Positions 1 through 7,452 of a stretch of 11,109 nt of DNA are shown piece after piece. Below the pieces are notes generated by a model. That model did not search any database, was not told where the DNA came from, and saw nothing but the letters and a program-made list of their open reading frames with translations. Every line of letters begins with the position of its first letter. Position 1 is the stretch's first letter. Origin of the DNA: Euperipatoides rowelli (Eukaryota; Onychophora; Udeonychophora; Euonychophora; Peripatopsidae); assembly GCA_003024985.2 (NCBI GenBank), contig PXIH01S0004394.1; one strand, written 5' to 3'. Both the position numbers and the translations under genes were made by a program.

Positions 1-172
1 TAATAAATAAATAACTTTATTTAAAGTTTTATTTTAATCTGAAAATTGCCTAGTAACAATTTAAGTACGGTATATAGGGTTTTGATAATCTGGCTGAGAC
101 AGCAGTAATCAGACCACTAGAACCACAGAACTTGAAAAAAAAGTAGCCATTGCTCATACAAAAGTTCTAGGG
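1..172. other. Left flank, no gene seen
   Basis: AT-rich sequence to the left of the hAT-like element. I see no open frame or RNA gene. The last eight bases, TTCTAGGG, are the candidate target site of the hAT-like insertion. They resemble the TCTAGA-centred target preference known for hAT elements. The original unbroken locus would join position 172 to about 7765. Confidence 0.6.
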
Positions 173-230
173 CAGTGGTTCTTACGGGGAACACTATTAT
201 TTACATATAATTTTTTTGTGGAACACTAAC
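173..230 (+). repeat. hAT left terminal inverted repeat region
   Basis: Starts CAGTGGTTCTTACGGGGAAC and carries a second GTGGAACACT at 219-228. It pairs with 7700-7756 read on the minus strand. The terminal 12 bases are the clearest match; the subterminal part aligns only as scattered GGAACACT words. Confidence 0.65.
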
Positions 231-390
231 ATTTTTGAGGGAGTTCATAAGGTTTTTTTTTTTGGCAGTTGGAACGATAGATTTTAAAATATTTTTTTGT
301 CCAGATCCCTTGACTCCCCCCCCCCTACCCTGAATACATTCTTGTATATAATTCAGCAAAATCTTAAAACTAAGAATAAAAAAGGCATAT

Positions 391-780
391 GTTACTAACT
401 TAATAAGTTATCAATTTTTTAGACTTTTTATTTTCATTAAAACATTAAAAACGAACAAGTTAAAACTTATTGGCTATTTTGACTATTTTCCATCCTATTT
501 TTTTTTTAATTAAATTAGCGAGTATGCTTACAGTATCAAAACTGTTTATTTTTATTGTTTGTTAATGTTATCTGTTACTAACTTAATAAGTTATCAATTT
601 TTTAGACTTTTTATTTTCATTAAAACATTAAAAACGAACAAGTTAAAACTTATTTAAGCTATTTTGGCTATTTGTTTTTATTGCTAGTTAATCTTATCCG
701 TTACTAACTTATTTAGTTATGAGTTCTTTAGAACTTTTATTTTTATCAAAAAACAAAAAAACCAACAAGTCAAAACTTAT
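391..780. repeat. Three-copy 81-bp repeat
   Basis: Copies start GTTACTAACTTA at 391-471, 574-654 and 700-780. The first two are identical over 81 bp by eye; the third is diverged but keeps the same length and order. Copies 2 and 3 also share about 29 bp to their left (545-573 and 671-699), giving a tandem unit of about 126 bp. Copies 1 and 3 share the right flank TTTTGACTATTTTCCATC. It lies in the left arm of the hAT-like element. No coding function is apparent. Confidence 0.85.
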
Positions 781-1122
781 ATTTTGACTATTTTCCATCA
801 TATTTTTTTATATTGTTATTAATACCGGCTTCGTTTTCATACCCGATGGAAATTCCCATCTATAAACTCTTTCAATTTTTAGAACAATAATAAGCAGTTT
901 ACGGGTTATTGCTAAATACTTTCACAATGTCTCTAATATTGGAAAATGAAAATAATACATAACATTTTTGAGGATAATGTTTAATACTGTAATTTAAAAT
1001 TCAATACTCAAAAAATTAACTATTGAATTTCACATTTATTTTTGATTTTTTTTAGATATTATGACTTACGGATTTTAATATGTACATAAAATGTTTTTTA
1101 ATTATTCAGTTTACGATTTAAT
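781..1122. other. AT-rich interior of the hAT-like element, no gene
   Basis: No open frame or RNA gene is visible. It contains one of the four TACCGG words of the window (823-828). It ends at the left copy of the 16-bp direct repeat that flanks the retroposed block. Confidence 0.5.
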
Positions 1123-1138
1123 AAAAGTAATCAGAATT
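1123..1138. repeat. Left copy of 16-bp direct repeat (candidate target site duplication)
   Basis: AAAAGTAATCAGAATT occurs here and again at 7449-7464, directly after a short A tail. This is the arrangement left by target-primed reverse transcription. The context AAT|AAAA at the left junction suits a LINE-type endonuclease target. Confidence 0.6.
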
Positions 1139-1292
1139 TGAGCCATGCGCTTGCGTCTGCCGTTAACAAGGTTTAAAAATATTGTCTCTGTTAAGTTTTG
1201 TATATTTTAAGTTATTTAAATTAGTTTATTCTTATAATTTATGTTTAAACATTTATTTAAAGCCATTTTAAATGTTCTATTGTCTGTTTTAG

Positions 1293-1482
1293 TGAGGTGA
1301 CAAACTAATTATAGAAGTATTAAATGATTTAATTATCAACATAGACAAAAGATATATGTGTAAAAGATACAAATGAAACCTTACCTACTGCCATGAAACC
1401 ATGTGCTATATTGCAATGCCAGATCGCACACAGTCTCGTTAACGACTGTCACATGATAGTGCATAATTTACATTATACAACA
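1293..1482 (-). repeat. 3' LTR of the gypsy element
   Basis: 190 bp, the left copy in window order and the 3' LTR in element sense. It differs from the other LTR by 11 substitutions and no indels (about 94% identity), all between 1370 and 1482. The polypurine tract lies directly beside it. Confidence 0.93.
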
Positions 1483-1494
1483 CTATTCCCCCTT
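1483..1494 (-). other. Polypurine tract
   Basis: On the minus strand this reads AAGGGGGAATAG and touches the first base of the 3' LTR. That is the position of the plus-strand DNA primer in LTR retrotransposons. One T interrupts the purines, which may be mutation. Confidence 0.85.
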
Positions 1495-1536
1495 AAAATT
1501 GATCACTAACATTGTGATGAAATTAAATGGTAATAA

Positions 1537-1799
1537 TTATAAGCTCAATCTAACAGGTTTTCTTTCTCTTGTAGATTTCCTTACAATAGCAGTCTCTGGT
1601 CTTATTGTCTCATTTACAATTGACTCAGTCTTAATCACAGTATTACTTTCTAAGTCAGTATTGACCTTTGTTGATTCCTTATTAGGTTCGTTTTCCATCA
1701 CATCAGGTACACTTTCTTTCATAGTGCCTTCATGTTCAATTACATGATCATCAGGATGGGTGTCTAGTTGTTCAAGCACAACACTTCTATAATCAATCT
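1537..1799 (-). pseudogene. pol: C-terminal acidic/basic tail of gypsy pol
   Basis: An open stretch (1779-1537) of 80 codons closes with TAA at 1539-1537, only 42 bases before the polypurine tract, so it is the natural 3' end of pol. It is rich in acidic residues in the middle and ends VRKSTRERKPVRLSL. An arginine-serine-rich RKSTRERKP ending is common at the very end of gypsy integrases of this group. It could bind DNA or chromatin, which is inference. It has no chromodomain that I can recognise. It is separated from the integrase core by frameshifts near 1800-1830. Confidence 0.75.
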
Positions 1800-2926
1800 G
1801 ATCTGCTCAAATGTCTGTCTGCAAGGTTATTACCTTGATATACCTTTACCATAGCATTTCCAAAACTGTTGCTGACAGCCATCTCTCTTCTTTTCCAAAG
1901 TTCCTAATCCATACATTTGTTCCACTTTCAATAGTCTTGTTGCTCTTTATGGTTTCCCATGTGTTTTGTCTACCATCTGGTATAATAAATCCATTCTGGT
2001 TCTGATCTCTTTTCCAAGAAAAGCTTCAGCAGGTGATTTACCAGTTAAAGTTATTGGTGTCCTATAATGCAAGACTCGTTCCAATCTTTCGTTTAATGGT
2101 CCCAAATTCCTCTTTAATCCCAATATCAACTCATATAATTTTTCCAGGCCCTTTTTCACAATTCCTACAGCTTTTTCAGCCTGTCCATTAGATGAAGGGT
2201 GATACGGTGCTGAATATAAATGTTTGATTCCATTACTTTTCAAGTAGGTTTCCAAAACTTCACCTGTAAAGTGAGTTCCATTATCAGTCACAAGTATGTA
2301 TAGAAATCCATAACGTGAAAATATTCTTCTGAGATGATCAGTTGTTTCTTGAGCAGTAGCTGCATTTACATTATTATGGCTTCCAACCATTTAGAGTACG
2401 AATCAACTATGATAATCATTTTGCCATCAACCAGTCCAGCATAATCGGCATGTAGTTTCTCCCATGGTTTAGTAGCATTTGGCCATGGTATGTAAAGATT
2501 TGCAGATGGCATGCTCACCGTTTGCTGACACACACAACAGCATGTCACATGTTTGTCAATCCAAGGCCACCATACTTTTTCACTGGCCAAAGACTTCATT
2601 ATAGTCATACCTTTATGACCATCATGTAGTTCGCACAATAAATCTTTCCTTAAAGTTTTTGGAATAACCATTCTCAATCACCATAACAAAATTTCTTTTT
2701 CTAATGAAAGTTCAAATCTTTTCTTGTAATAATTTGATAATTCATCAATATTGTTGTATTTTTTCATGTCTTTTGGCCACCCATTTTTTACGAATTGCTT
2801 AACAATTTTTAAAGAAGAATCATTATTGGTTTCATTGGCTATTTTAGTAACATCAATTAAGGTTGAGTTTTCATTTAATAATAGAACTCTTCCAAATTTG
2901 GCGGCTCCCAAATATACCGTATTGTC
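1800..2926 (-). pseudogene. pol: Integrase remnant of the gypsy element
   Basis: Integrase inserts the cDNA into the genome. A TGA at 2680-2678 splits the frame just before the N-terminal domain. A zinc-binding HHCC pattern is visible: HDGH, VWWPWIDKHV, CCVC. The core has its three acidic residues: ADYAG in the first frame (2677-2366), then TDNGTHFTGEV and SSNGQAEKAVG in the second (2390-1947). The two frames overlap at 2366-2390, where a one- or two-base indel breaks the core between the first and second catalytic residues. The C-terminal part, with VWIRNFGK and RWLSATV followed by DRHL in another frame, resembles the small SH3-like DNA-binding fold of gypsy integrases. DDE chemistry residues survive, but the frame does not. 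Confidence 0.93.
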
Positions 2927-3439
2927 TAGTGGAAGTCTGCTTAGTGCATCTGCATTAGCGTGTAATTTTCCTTTTCTGTACTTTAATTTGTAAGAATATC
3001 CAGCTAATGTGAGTGCCCATCTTTGTATCCTAGCTGCTGACATCCTTGGTATGCCTATTTGCTTGGTTTCAGACAACAGTGATACAAGTGGTTGATGATC
3101 AGTCTGACATAGTGAAAGTGTGTCCTATCAAATAATCTCTGAATTTGGTCATACCAAATATTAAAACTAGAGTTTCTTTTTCTATTTGAGAATAACCCTT
3201 CTCATTTTTTGTAAGAGTTCTGGAAGCAAATGCAATGGGGTTGTCAGATCTTCTACTCCTGGATGTGATAAAACTGCTCCGACTCCATAGGGTGAGGCAC
3301 CACAAGCCAGTATGGTTTCTCTGGTTGAGTCATAGTTAGCAAGTACTGATGAACTGCAAATTGATTCTTTGGCAACCTGAAAAGCTTGCTGCTATCCCAC
3401 ATCCATGTTTTGTCCTTTTTGTATAAGTTTATACAAAGG
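2927..3439 (-). pseudogene. pol: RNase H remnant of the gypsy element
   Basis: RNase H removes the RNA strand after cDNA synthesis. The start motif reads CGASPYGVGAVLSH, so the first catalytic aspartate has become glycine (GGT at 3301-3299, one base from GAT). Next come PIAFASRTLTKNEKGYSQIE, which keeps the catalytic glutamate region, and TDHQPLVSLL after a frameshift near 3100. The end block RWALTLAGYSYKLKYRKGK and ADALSRLPL (last catalytic aspartate near 2950-2948) is open in 3076-2678. At least three frames are needed to read the domain, with shifts near 3380-3340, 3255 and 3100. Confidence 0.92.
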
Positions 3440-4267
3440 TGAAAATAGAGTTGACTGAATTTGAATAAACTTACCATAATAAGTGATGGTTCCAATTAGT
3501 TGTTCGATGTTTTCTGGAGCAGGTGCATCCTTGATTGCCTTTAATCTATTCCTAATGGATGTAACCCAATGTTGTCAATTTTGTATCCTAAATATTTAAT
3601 GTGATCTCACATAAATTCACACTTCCCTTCTGAGTTTCATTCCGGCTTCTTTTAATCTGTTTAACACTTCATCCAGTTTTTCCAAATGTTCTTCATCATT
3701 AACTCCAGTTATAATAATGTCATCTTGGGAACCCTTAACCATAGAGATTCCTTTAAGTAATGAGTCAATTACTCTCTGAAATAAAGCTGGTGCACTTGAT
3801 ATGCGAAATGGTAATCTGTTGTATTTGTATAATCCTTTAGTTGTGTTGATGACCAAAACTTCTTTTGAATTTTCATCCAATTCCTACTGATTATAGGTAT
3901 CTCTCAAATCAATTTCGGTAAATTTTTGTCCTCCAGTCAGAGTTGCAAAAATGTCATCAATTTTAGGAAGTGGGTAACACCGCATAGTCTGACAGTTTTA
4001 TCCTTTTTCAATTTCACATATTATGGTGATGCATAATCTGCAAACCCAACTGGTGTAATCACTCCTCTATTCAAAAGTCTATCAATTTTTTCCTCTACTT
4101 TACCTTTATGTGAATATGGTCACTGGTCTAGCAGGTAAGAACTTTGGTTTGACCCCTTCTTTCAACCATAAGTGTACTTTATAGTTTTTCAAAGTGCCAA
4201 GCTTCTCATCAAATAATTCCTGGTGTTTCAGTAATAATTTGTTTACTTCATTTTTGAAATCATTAGA
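3440..4267 (-). pseudogene. pol: Reverse transcriptase remnant of the gypsy element
   Basis: The linker starts with KHQELFDEKLGTL (about 4227-4189). Fingers-region sequence RLLNRGVITPVGFADYASP follows a frameshift near 4110. A TAA at 4023-4021 breaks it. Just after VRLCG the sequence jumps to YPLPKIDD, so about a dozen expected residues are missing near 3985. Motif A keeps its aspartate in EIDLRDTY (GAT at 3910-3908). A TAG at 3886-3884 interrupts NQ|ELDENSK. The stretch 3880-3617 is open and has NRLPF, ISSAPALFQR and the catalytic-box position, which reads SQDD (3730-3719) instead of an aromatic residue before QDD. After 3617 the thumb continues in broken frames to ITYYGKF. It is enzymatically dead. 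Confidence 0.92.
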
Positions 4268-4744
4268 TTATATATTGTTTATATTTCTAGACATTTTCAC
4301 TTGATTGAATATGTCAAGATCAGAATAACAGATCCAGTCTCTCCCACAAAGATTTGAATTATGTCCGTTGACAATCCATAATTTTAATTTGTCATTTTTT
4401 CCTCTGTATTCTACACTAACATTGCAGTAACCTTCAATTTTAGCTTTATGTCCAGTATACAATGTTAGACTAATATTTTCCTTAATAATTTTTACATTAT
4501 CAATTTTTCTTAAAGTTTCATAGTTGACAGTGGTGTAGGGTGAACCTGTGTCAAGTTCAAGTTGTACATCCGTTCCATTTATTTTAATGAGTCAATAAGT
4601 GGATTACTTGTTTTATTTCCCACAATGTGAAATAGTTGATATCCATCATCCTCCTTTTCTTCAACTGACTTTAAGTTGTGTATATTTTTTTTTGTTTACA
4701 ATTAACTTTTTATTTTCATTACATGTTTTATAGTTTACATGTTT
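4268..4744 (-). pseudogene. pol: Aspartic protease remnant of the gypsy element
   Basis: This domain cuts the gag-pol polyprotein. The retropepsin active site LDTGS is intact, with DTG at 4552-4544. The frame is open from 4582 to 4268 (104 codons). It includes the usual C-terminal block ending LCGRDWI, where such proteases have a glycine-rich turn. Upstream the frame is shifted near 4583-4590 in an A/T run and again at the nine-T run 4685-4693. A TAA at 4270-4268 closes the frame, but recognisable linker sequence leading to RT continues in the same frame beyond it. It therefore looks like a nonsense mutation rather than a natural end. Taken alone this is the best preserved domain. Confidence 0.85.
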
Positions 4745-5436
4745 CGTTCTGCAACAGATGGCTAAATGACTCACTTTGCCACAATTTTTGCTGATTTAAA
4801 CTAACATTTACGTTCAATATGATTATTTTTGTTAGCTTACATCTAGTACATTTATTTTGATTTTCTTTTTGATAATTTTTGAATGTAGAGATCTTGTTCC
4901 TTTATTTTAACTCCTCTTATTTCTCGAGTATTCCTTGTTGCAACTGACATCACGTTAGCAATCGCTATAGCTTTTTCAAACGTTAACTTTTGCTCTTCAA
5001 AAAGGCATTGTTGTATTAGATCGTTGTCAATTCCTACAACAAATTGATCTCTCAATGTCCTTCCTAAGCTGTCGGAATTAAATCCAAATGTAGGCTAATA
5101 GTTAATCTTCTCAGCGAAGCTACATATTCAGCTATGTTTCGGTTGCTGACTTTATTCTATTCTTAAATTTAAACGTTTCCAATATTTCGGAAGGCTTAGG
5201 ACTAAAATGTTTTTTTAAAAGCAATAAGTATTTCTTCAAAATATTTTTCAGCAGAATTTTCTGCAGCAAATAAATCGTATAAAAGATTAAAGACTTTAGT
5301 TCCAATAGATGTTAGAAAAATGTTTTTCATTTTATGATCGTCCTCAATGTCATTTGCCAGAAAAAAATTGGCTTACACGTGCGATGTAACAATCCCAATT
5401 TTCCTCTCTTTCATCAAATTGGCTAATTTTTTCCAT
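4745..5436 (-). pseudogene. gag: gag remnant of the gypsy element (capsid and zinc knuckles)
   Basis: Gag builds the particle that packages the element's RNA. A likely start ATG is at 5436-5434, opening with MEKISQFDEREENWDCYIAR. The frame breaks near a run of seven A at 5361-5367. Capsid-like sequence then continues in shifted frames. The clearest stretch is 5055-4852, with RDQFVVGIDNDLIQQ and LTFEKAIAIANVM, a pattern typical of Mag-type gypsy gag. Near 4852-4750 are two broken zinc knuckles: CTRC followed after a frameshift by HIERKC, then NCGKVSHLAIC, which lacks its first cysteine. Several frameshifts and stops mean no working protein. It probably ran into pol without a clear boundary. 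Assignment is by motif recognition. Confidence 0.8.
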
Positions 5437-5634
5437 ACATGGGCATGATAAATATCAATAAAAACTTTTCTATATGTAGTCTATGCTTCCTTTTTTCCCA
5501 CCGATTTATTTTACTTATTGATTGCTTTAATTAATTAACGTTCACTTTTTTTTAGAAAAAAAAAAAATTTGCGCCATTAATAATTTTTCTTGAGTTTCAC
5601 TTTGAAATCTTTTACTTTTAAAAGTTCATATTTT
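5437..5634 (-). other. Leader between 5' LTR and gag of the gypsy element
   Basis: About 200 bp of AT-rich untranslated leader, with long A and T runs around 5547-5570. No gene is seen. It would hold RNA packaging signals in a living element, but none can be recognised. Confidence 0.5.
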
Positions 5635-5644
5635 ACCATTTTCC
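5635..5644 (-). other. Candidate tRNA primer binding site
   Basis: One base after the 5' LTR the minus strand reads TGGAAAATGG. Primer binding sites begin with TGG, complementary to the CCA end of a tRNA, and lie within a few bases of the LTR. The rest does not match a tRNA end that I recognise, so the primer tRNA is not assigned and the site may have mutated. Confidence 0.4.
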
Positions 5645-5646
5645 AG

Positions 5647-5836
5647 TGAGGTGACAAACTAATTATAGAAGTATTAAATGATTTAATTATCAACATAGAC
5701 AAAAGATATATGTGTAAAAGATAGAAATGAACCATTATCTACTGCCATGCAACCATGTGCTATATTGCAATGCCAGATCACACACAATCTCGTTATCGAC
5801 TCTCACATGACAGTGCACAATTTACATTATACAACA
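5647..5836 (-). repeat. 5' LTR of the gypsy element
   Basis: 190 bp, the promoter-side LTR in element sense. It begins TGTTGTATAATG and ends TGTCACCTCA on the minus strand. No clear TATA box or AATAAA is visible inside it. Its length is within the short-LTR range of Mag-type elements. Confidence 0.93.
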
Positions 5837-6150
5837 TAATAGCCTACTATCACTAAAAGGATAATTTCTTCGTCTAATGAAAGTGAAACTGAAGTCATTG
5901 GTGTTATCCAAGGAGTCATTTTTTTCAGTTCTGGTCTATATTGCAATCTTTTCTTATTTTGTGAAGTATAATTCAAGAATTACCGGTATTCATCTTTTCT
6001 GCAAGTTTTCTCCTACTTTTCTTTACAAAATTATCAAAAAGAACTTGATTTGTTGAATTTGATAAGAATAACTACCTGTGTGTCTCAAAGCAGGCTGAAA
6101 CTTCGTTTCTTTCCTCATATTGTAGCCTATTAGCTTTGAAGTTATAGTTT
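5837..6150 (+). other. Retroposed block right of gypsy, weak coding trace
   Basis: Plus-strand sequence resumes here after the gypsy insertion. A short frame at about 5854-5900 reads TKRIISSSNESETEV, an acidic serine-rich stretch of the kind seen in nuclear proteins, but it is too short to assign. No splice structure is certain. It contains TACCGGTA at 5983-5990 or very close by. Confidence 0.3.
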
Positions 6151-6179
6151 ACTTGCTAGGGCGCCTATGGCAGCCATTT

Positions 6180-6618
6180 TTATTTCTCAGCAGCAGTTTC
6201 AGTATTCAGTTTATATCTTTTTATTGTTTGTTTTTCTTTACTAAGATGGCGGATTGTGGATTGACTTACGGTTGTCTGATGGAAATTTTCCCCATAGTAC
6301 AGATCATGGGGCAGTTGGCTTGTTATCGGCGAATTGTTCATTGCAATGCTCTTACGGTCAAGGCCCTGAATGAGCTGACGTGGAGGTTTCCATTCGATGA
6401 ATTGTTGTAGTTTGTATGGAATCCTTTCATCTATATTGTTCTTTGTATTATTTCCTGATGTTGCTGCAACTCCTATTTGTTTAAGGTTGGAAATCACGCC
6501 GCTTTTATTTTATTTTAAGTTCTTTGGATTTTTTGTGACTATGAAACACTACGTTAATGGATTTGAACTGTATTATAGTGTTAATAGAGCCTTATTGACT
6601 TTTAAATTTTGGCTATAA
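6180..6618. other. Block with coding-like frames on both strands, identity unknown
   Basis: This stretch is richer in G and C than its surroundings and is open on both strands. On plus, ATG at 6246 in the context AAGATGGCGG gives 54 codons (MADCGLTYG... to TAG ending at 6410). On minus, 6497-6180 gives 105 codons including WKPPRQLIQGLDRKS. Neither matches a family I know. One strand probably shadows the other. It sits inside the retroposed block and may be a decayed reading frame of the parent RNA or of a LINE. I give no function. Confidence 0.3.
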
Positions 6619-6777
6619 GTTACTATCTGGAAGTTGCACATAAGTACCCTTTTGAGGCCAGTGAGTCACCTTGAATCTAATTGAACTTTTCTGTATATAT
6701 TTTATTTTATGTAAATGGAGGCCACATCCTTTGTGGGCTAGGACTTCATGTGTAATTACAGTACCATGTTTTTGATG

Positions 6778-6804
6778 AATAAACACATAATAATAATAAT
6801 AATA
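6778..6804 (+). repeat. AATAAA followed by AAT microsatellite
   Basis: The sequence reads GATGAATAAACACATAATAA and continues as AAT triplets. A poly(A) signal followed at once by TAA/AAT triplets is how some LINEs (for example the I group) end. It may therefore mark the 3' end of a separate truncated insert. I cannot find its target duplication. Confidence 0.4.
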
Positions 6805-7425
6805 TGTCTGTTACAATGCAATTTGATCTTTCATCTTGTAAAACTTATCAACTTAATCATCTTAAAGACATTATTTTGTTTTGAAGAATAGTGGAAGTTT
6901 ATTCATTCTATTTAGTTTGGAATAAGTTAGGCTAATTGAACTTTCAACTCTAATTATATAAAAAATTTTGTCTCAAATTTGTTAAATTCTACATTTTAAC
7001 TTTATTTGAATTTCTTTGCGGTATGGTAGCTTTTATAATCCAGTTTCATTGTGCTTCGAAATTTAATATGATTTGTATTGCTTTCATCTACTAAGTTAGT
7101 ACTTTGAAATCATGGTGTAAATACACCATACTTTGAAATATCTGCTGATTCTGCTCTCTTCTAGGACTAATGATCTATAACTTTGAAATTTATTTTACAA
7201 TGCTAAAAACCTTTTTTTATTATTCAAAATTCATTCAAATTGATTTTGTTATAATTATTTTAAAATTTGTTAAATATTTCTTTATAACTTAATTATTTTT
7301 CTTCTAATCTCATGATGGGGGTAACTAAAAGAGATTTCATTTCTCCATATTACCTTAATCCATTATGGCTTTCTTTGTTAAGTGTAATTTAATTTATTAG
7401 ATTTGTAACAAATTATTTTATGATT
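6805..7425 (+). other. AT-rich 3' part of the retroposed block, no gene
   Basis: No open frame of note is seen. It resembles a long AT-rich 3' untranslated region leading to the AATAAA at 7426. It holds the small palindrome at 7112-7129 and three ACTTTGAAA words. Confidence 0.4.
7101..7139. repeat. Palindrome flanked by 10-bp direct repeats
   Basis: ATGGTGTA / TACACCAT at 7112-7129 forms an 8-bp stem with a two-base loop. ACTTTGAAAT occurs directly on both sides (7101-7110 and 7130-7139). The form is that of a tiny insertion with target duplication, or an RNA hairpin. Confidence 0.7.
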
Positions 7426-7452
7426 AATAAATGTGTTATTTAAAAAAAAAAA
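7426..7452 (+). promoter_or_regulatory. Poly(A) signal and A tail of the retroposed copy
   Basis: AATAAA at 7426-7431 is followed 10 bases later by eleven A residues (7442-7452), the last four shared with the direct repeat. This spacing fits a copied polyadenylated transcript. Confidence 0.55.

Larger units (their letters stand above)
1293..5836 (-). mobile_element. Ty3/gypsy LTR retrotransposon, degenerate, 4544 bp
   Basis: Two 190-bp direct repeats bound it. Read on the minus strand each starts TGTTGT and ends CCTCA, the TG...CA form of LTRs. Between them, in minus-strand order, lie gag, protease, reverse transcriptase, RNase H, integrase and a basic C-terminal tail. RNase H before integrase is the Ty3/gypsy order. 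The wording of gag (RDQFVVGI, LTFEKAIAIA), protease (LDTGS, GRDW), RT (NRLPF, SSAPA) and integrase (VWWPWIDK) suits the animal Mag-type gypsy group that also includes K02A2.6-like sequences. No env-like frame is present. The frame is broken by many indels and stops, so it cannot encode working proteins. I see no matching target duplication (TTTAG left, TAATA right). Confidence 0.95.
1139..7448 (+). mobile_element. Candidate retroposed sequence (processed copy), interrupted by gypsy
   Basis: The block is bounded by a 16-bp exact direct repeat. It ends with AATAAA at 7426-7431, a run of A from 7442, then the repeat: the signature of a polyadenylated RNA copied into the genome on the plus strand. 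Without the gypsy element it is about 1.77 kb (1139-1292 plus 5837-7448). I cannot identify the parent RNA. Short coding-like stretches occur (5854-5900 and 6180-6500), but no long frame remains. It could be a processed pseudogene, a non-coding RNA copy or a 5'-truncated LINE. A second AATAAA followed by an AAT repeat near 6778-6803 may mean two inserts lie here. Confidence 0.5.

Noticed and set aside
315-325. C10 run near the left hAT end as a structural motif (i-motif or G-quadruplex)
   Set aside because: A single run without partner runs nearby; it is more simply a homopolymer.
391-780. CRISPR array
   Set aside because: Only three long copies with uneven spacing in a eukaryotic transposon arm; there are no uniform short repeats or unique spacers.
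1499-1747. 82-codon plus-strand open frame beginning MITNIVMKLNG
   Set aside because: It lies opposite the pol tail (1779-1537 on minus), which has the conserved RKSTRERKP ending. The plus frame is its shadow.
1811-2005. 64-codon plus-strand open frame
   Set aside because: Antisense to the integrase C-terminal region; no domain of its own.
2751-2993. 80-codon plus-strand open frame
   Set aside because: Antisense to the RNase H to integrase linker, which is clearly coding on minus.
5566-5580. GGCGC-containing sequence in the leader as a lysine-tRNA primer site
   Set aside because: It is about 70 bases from the LTR edge and the match stops after a few bases. The TGG directly beside the LTR is the better-placed candidate.
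1293-5836. Endogenous retrovirus with an env gene
   Set aside because: Pol ends 42 bases before the polypurine tract, so there is no room for env. The domain wording is of a Ty3/gypsy retrotransposon.
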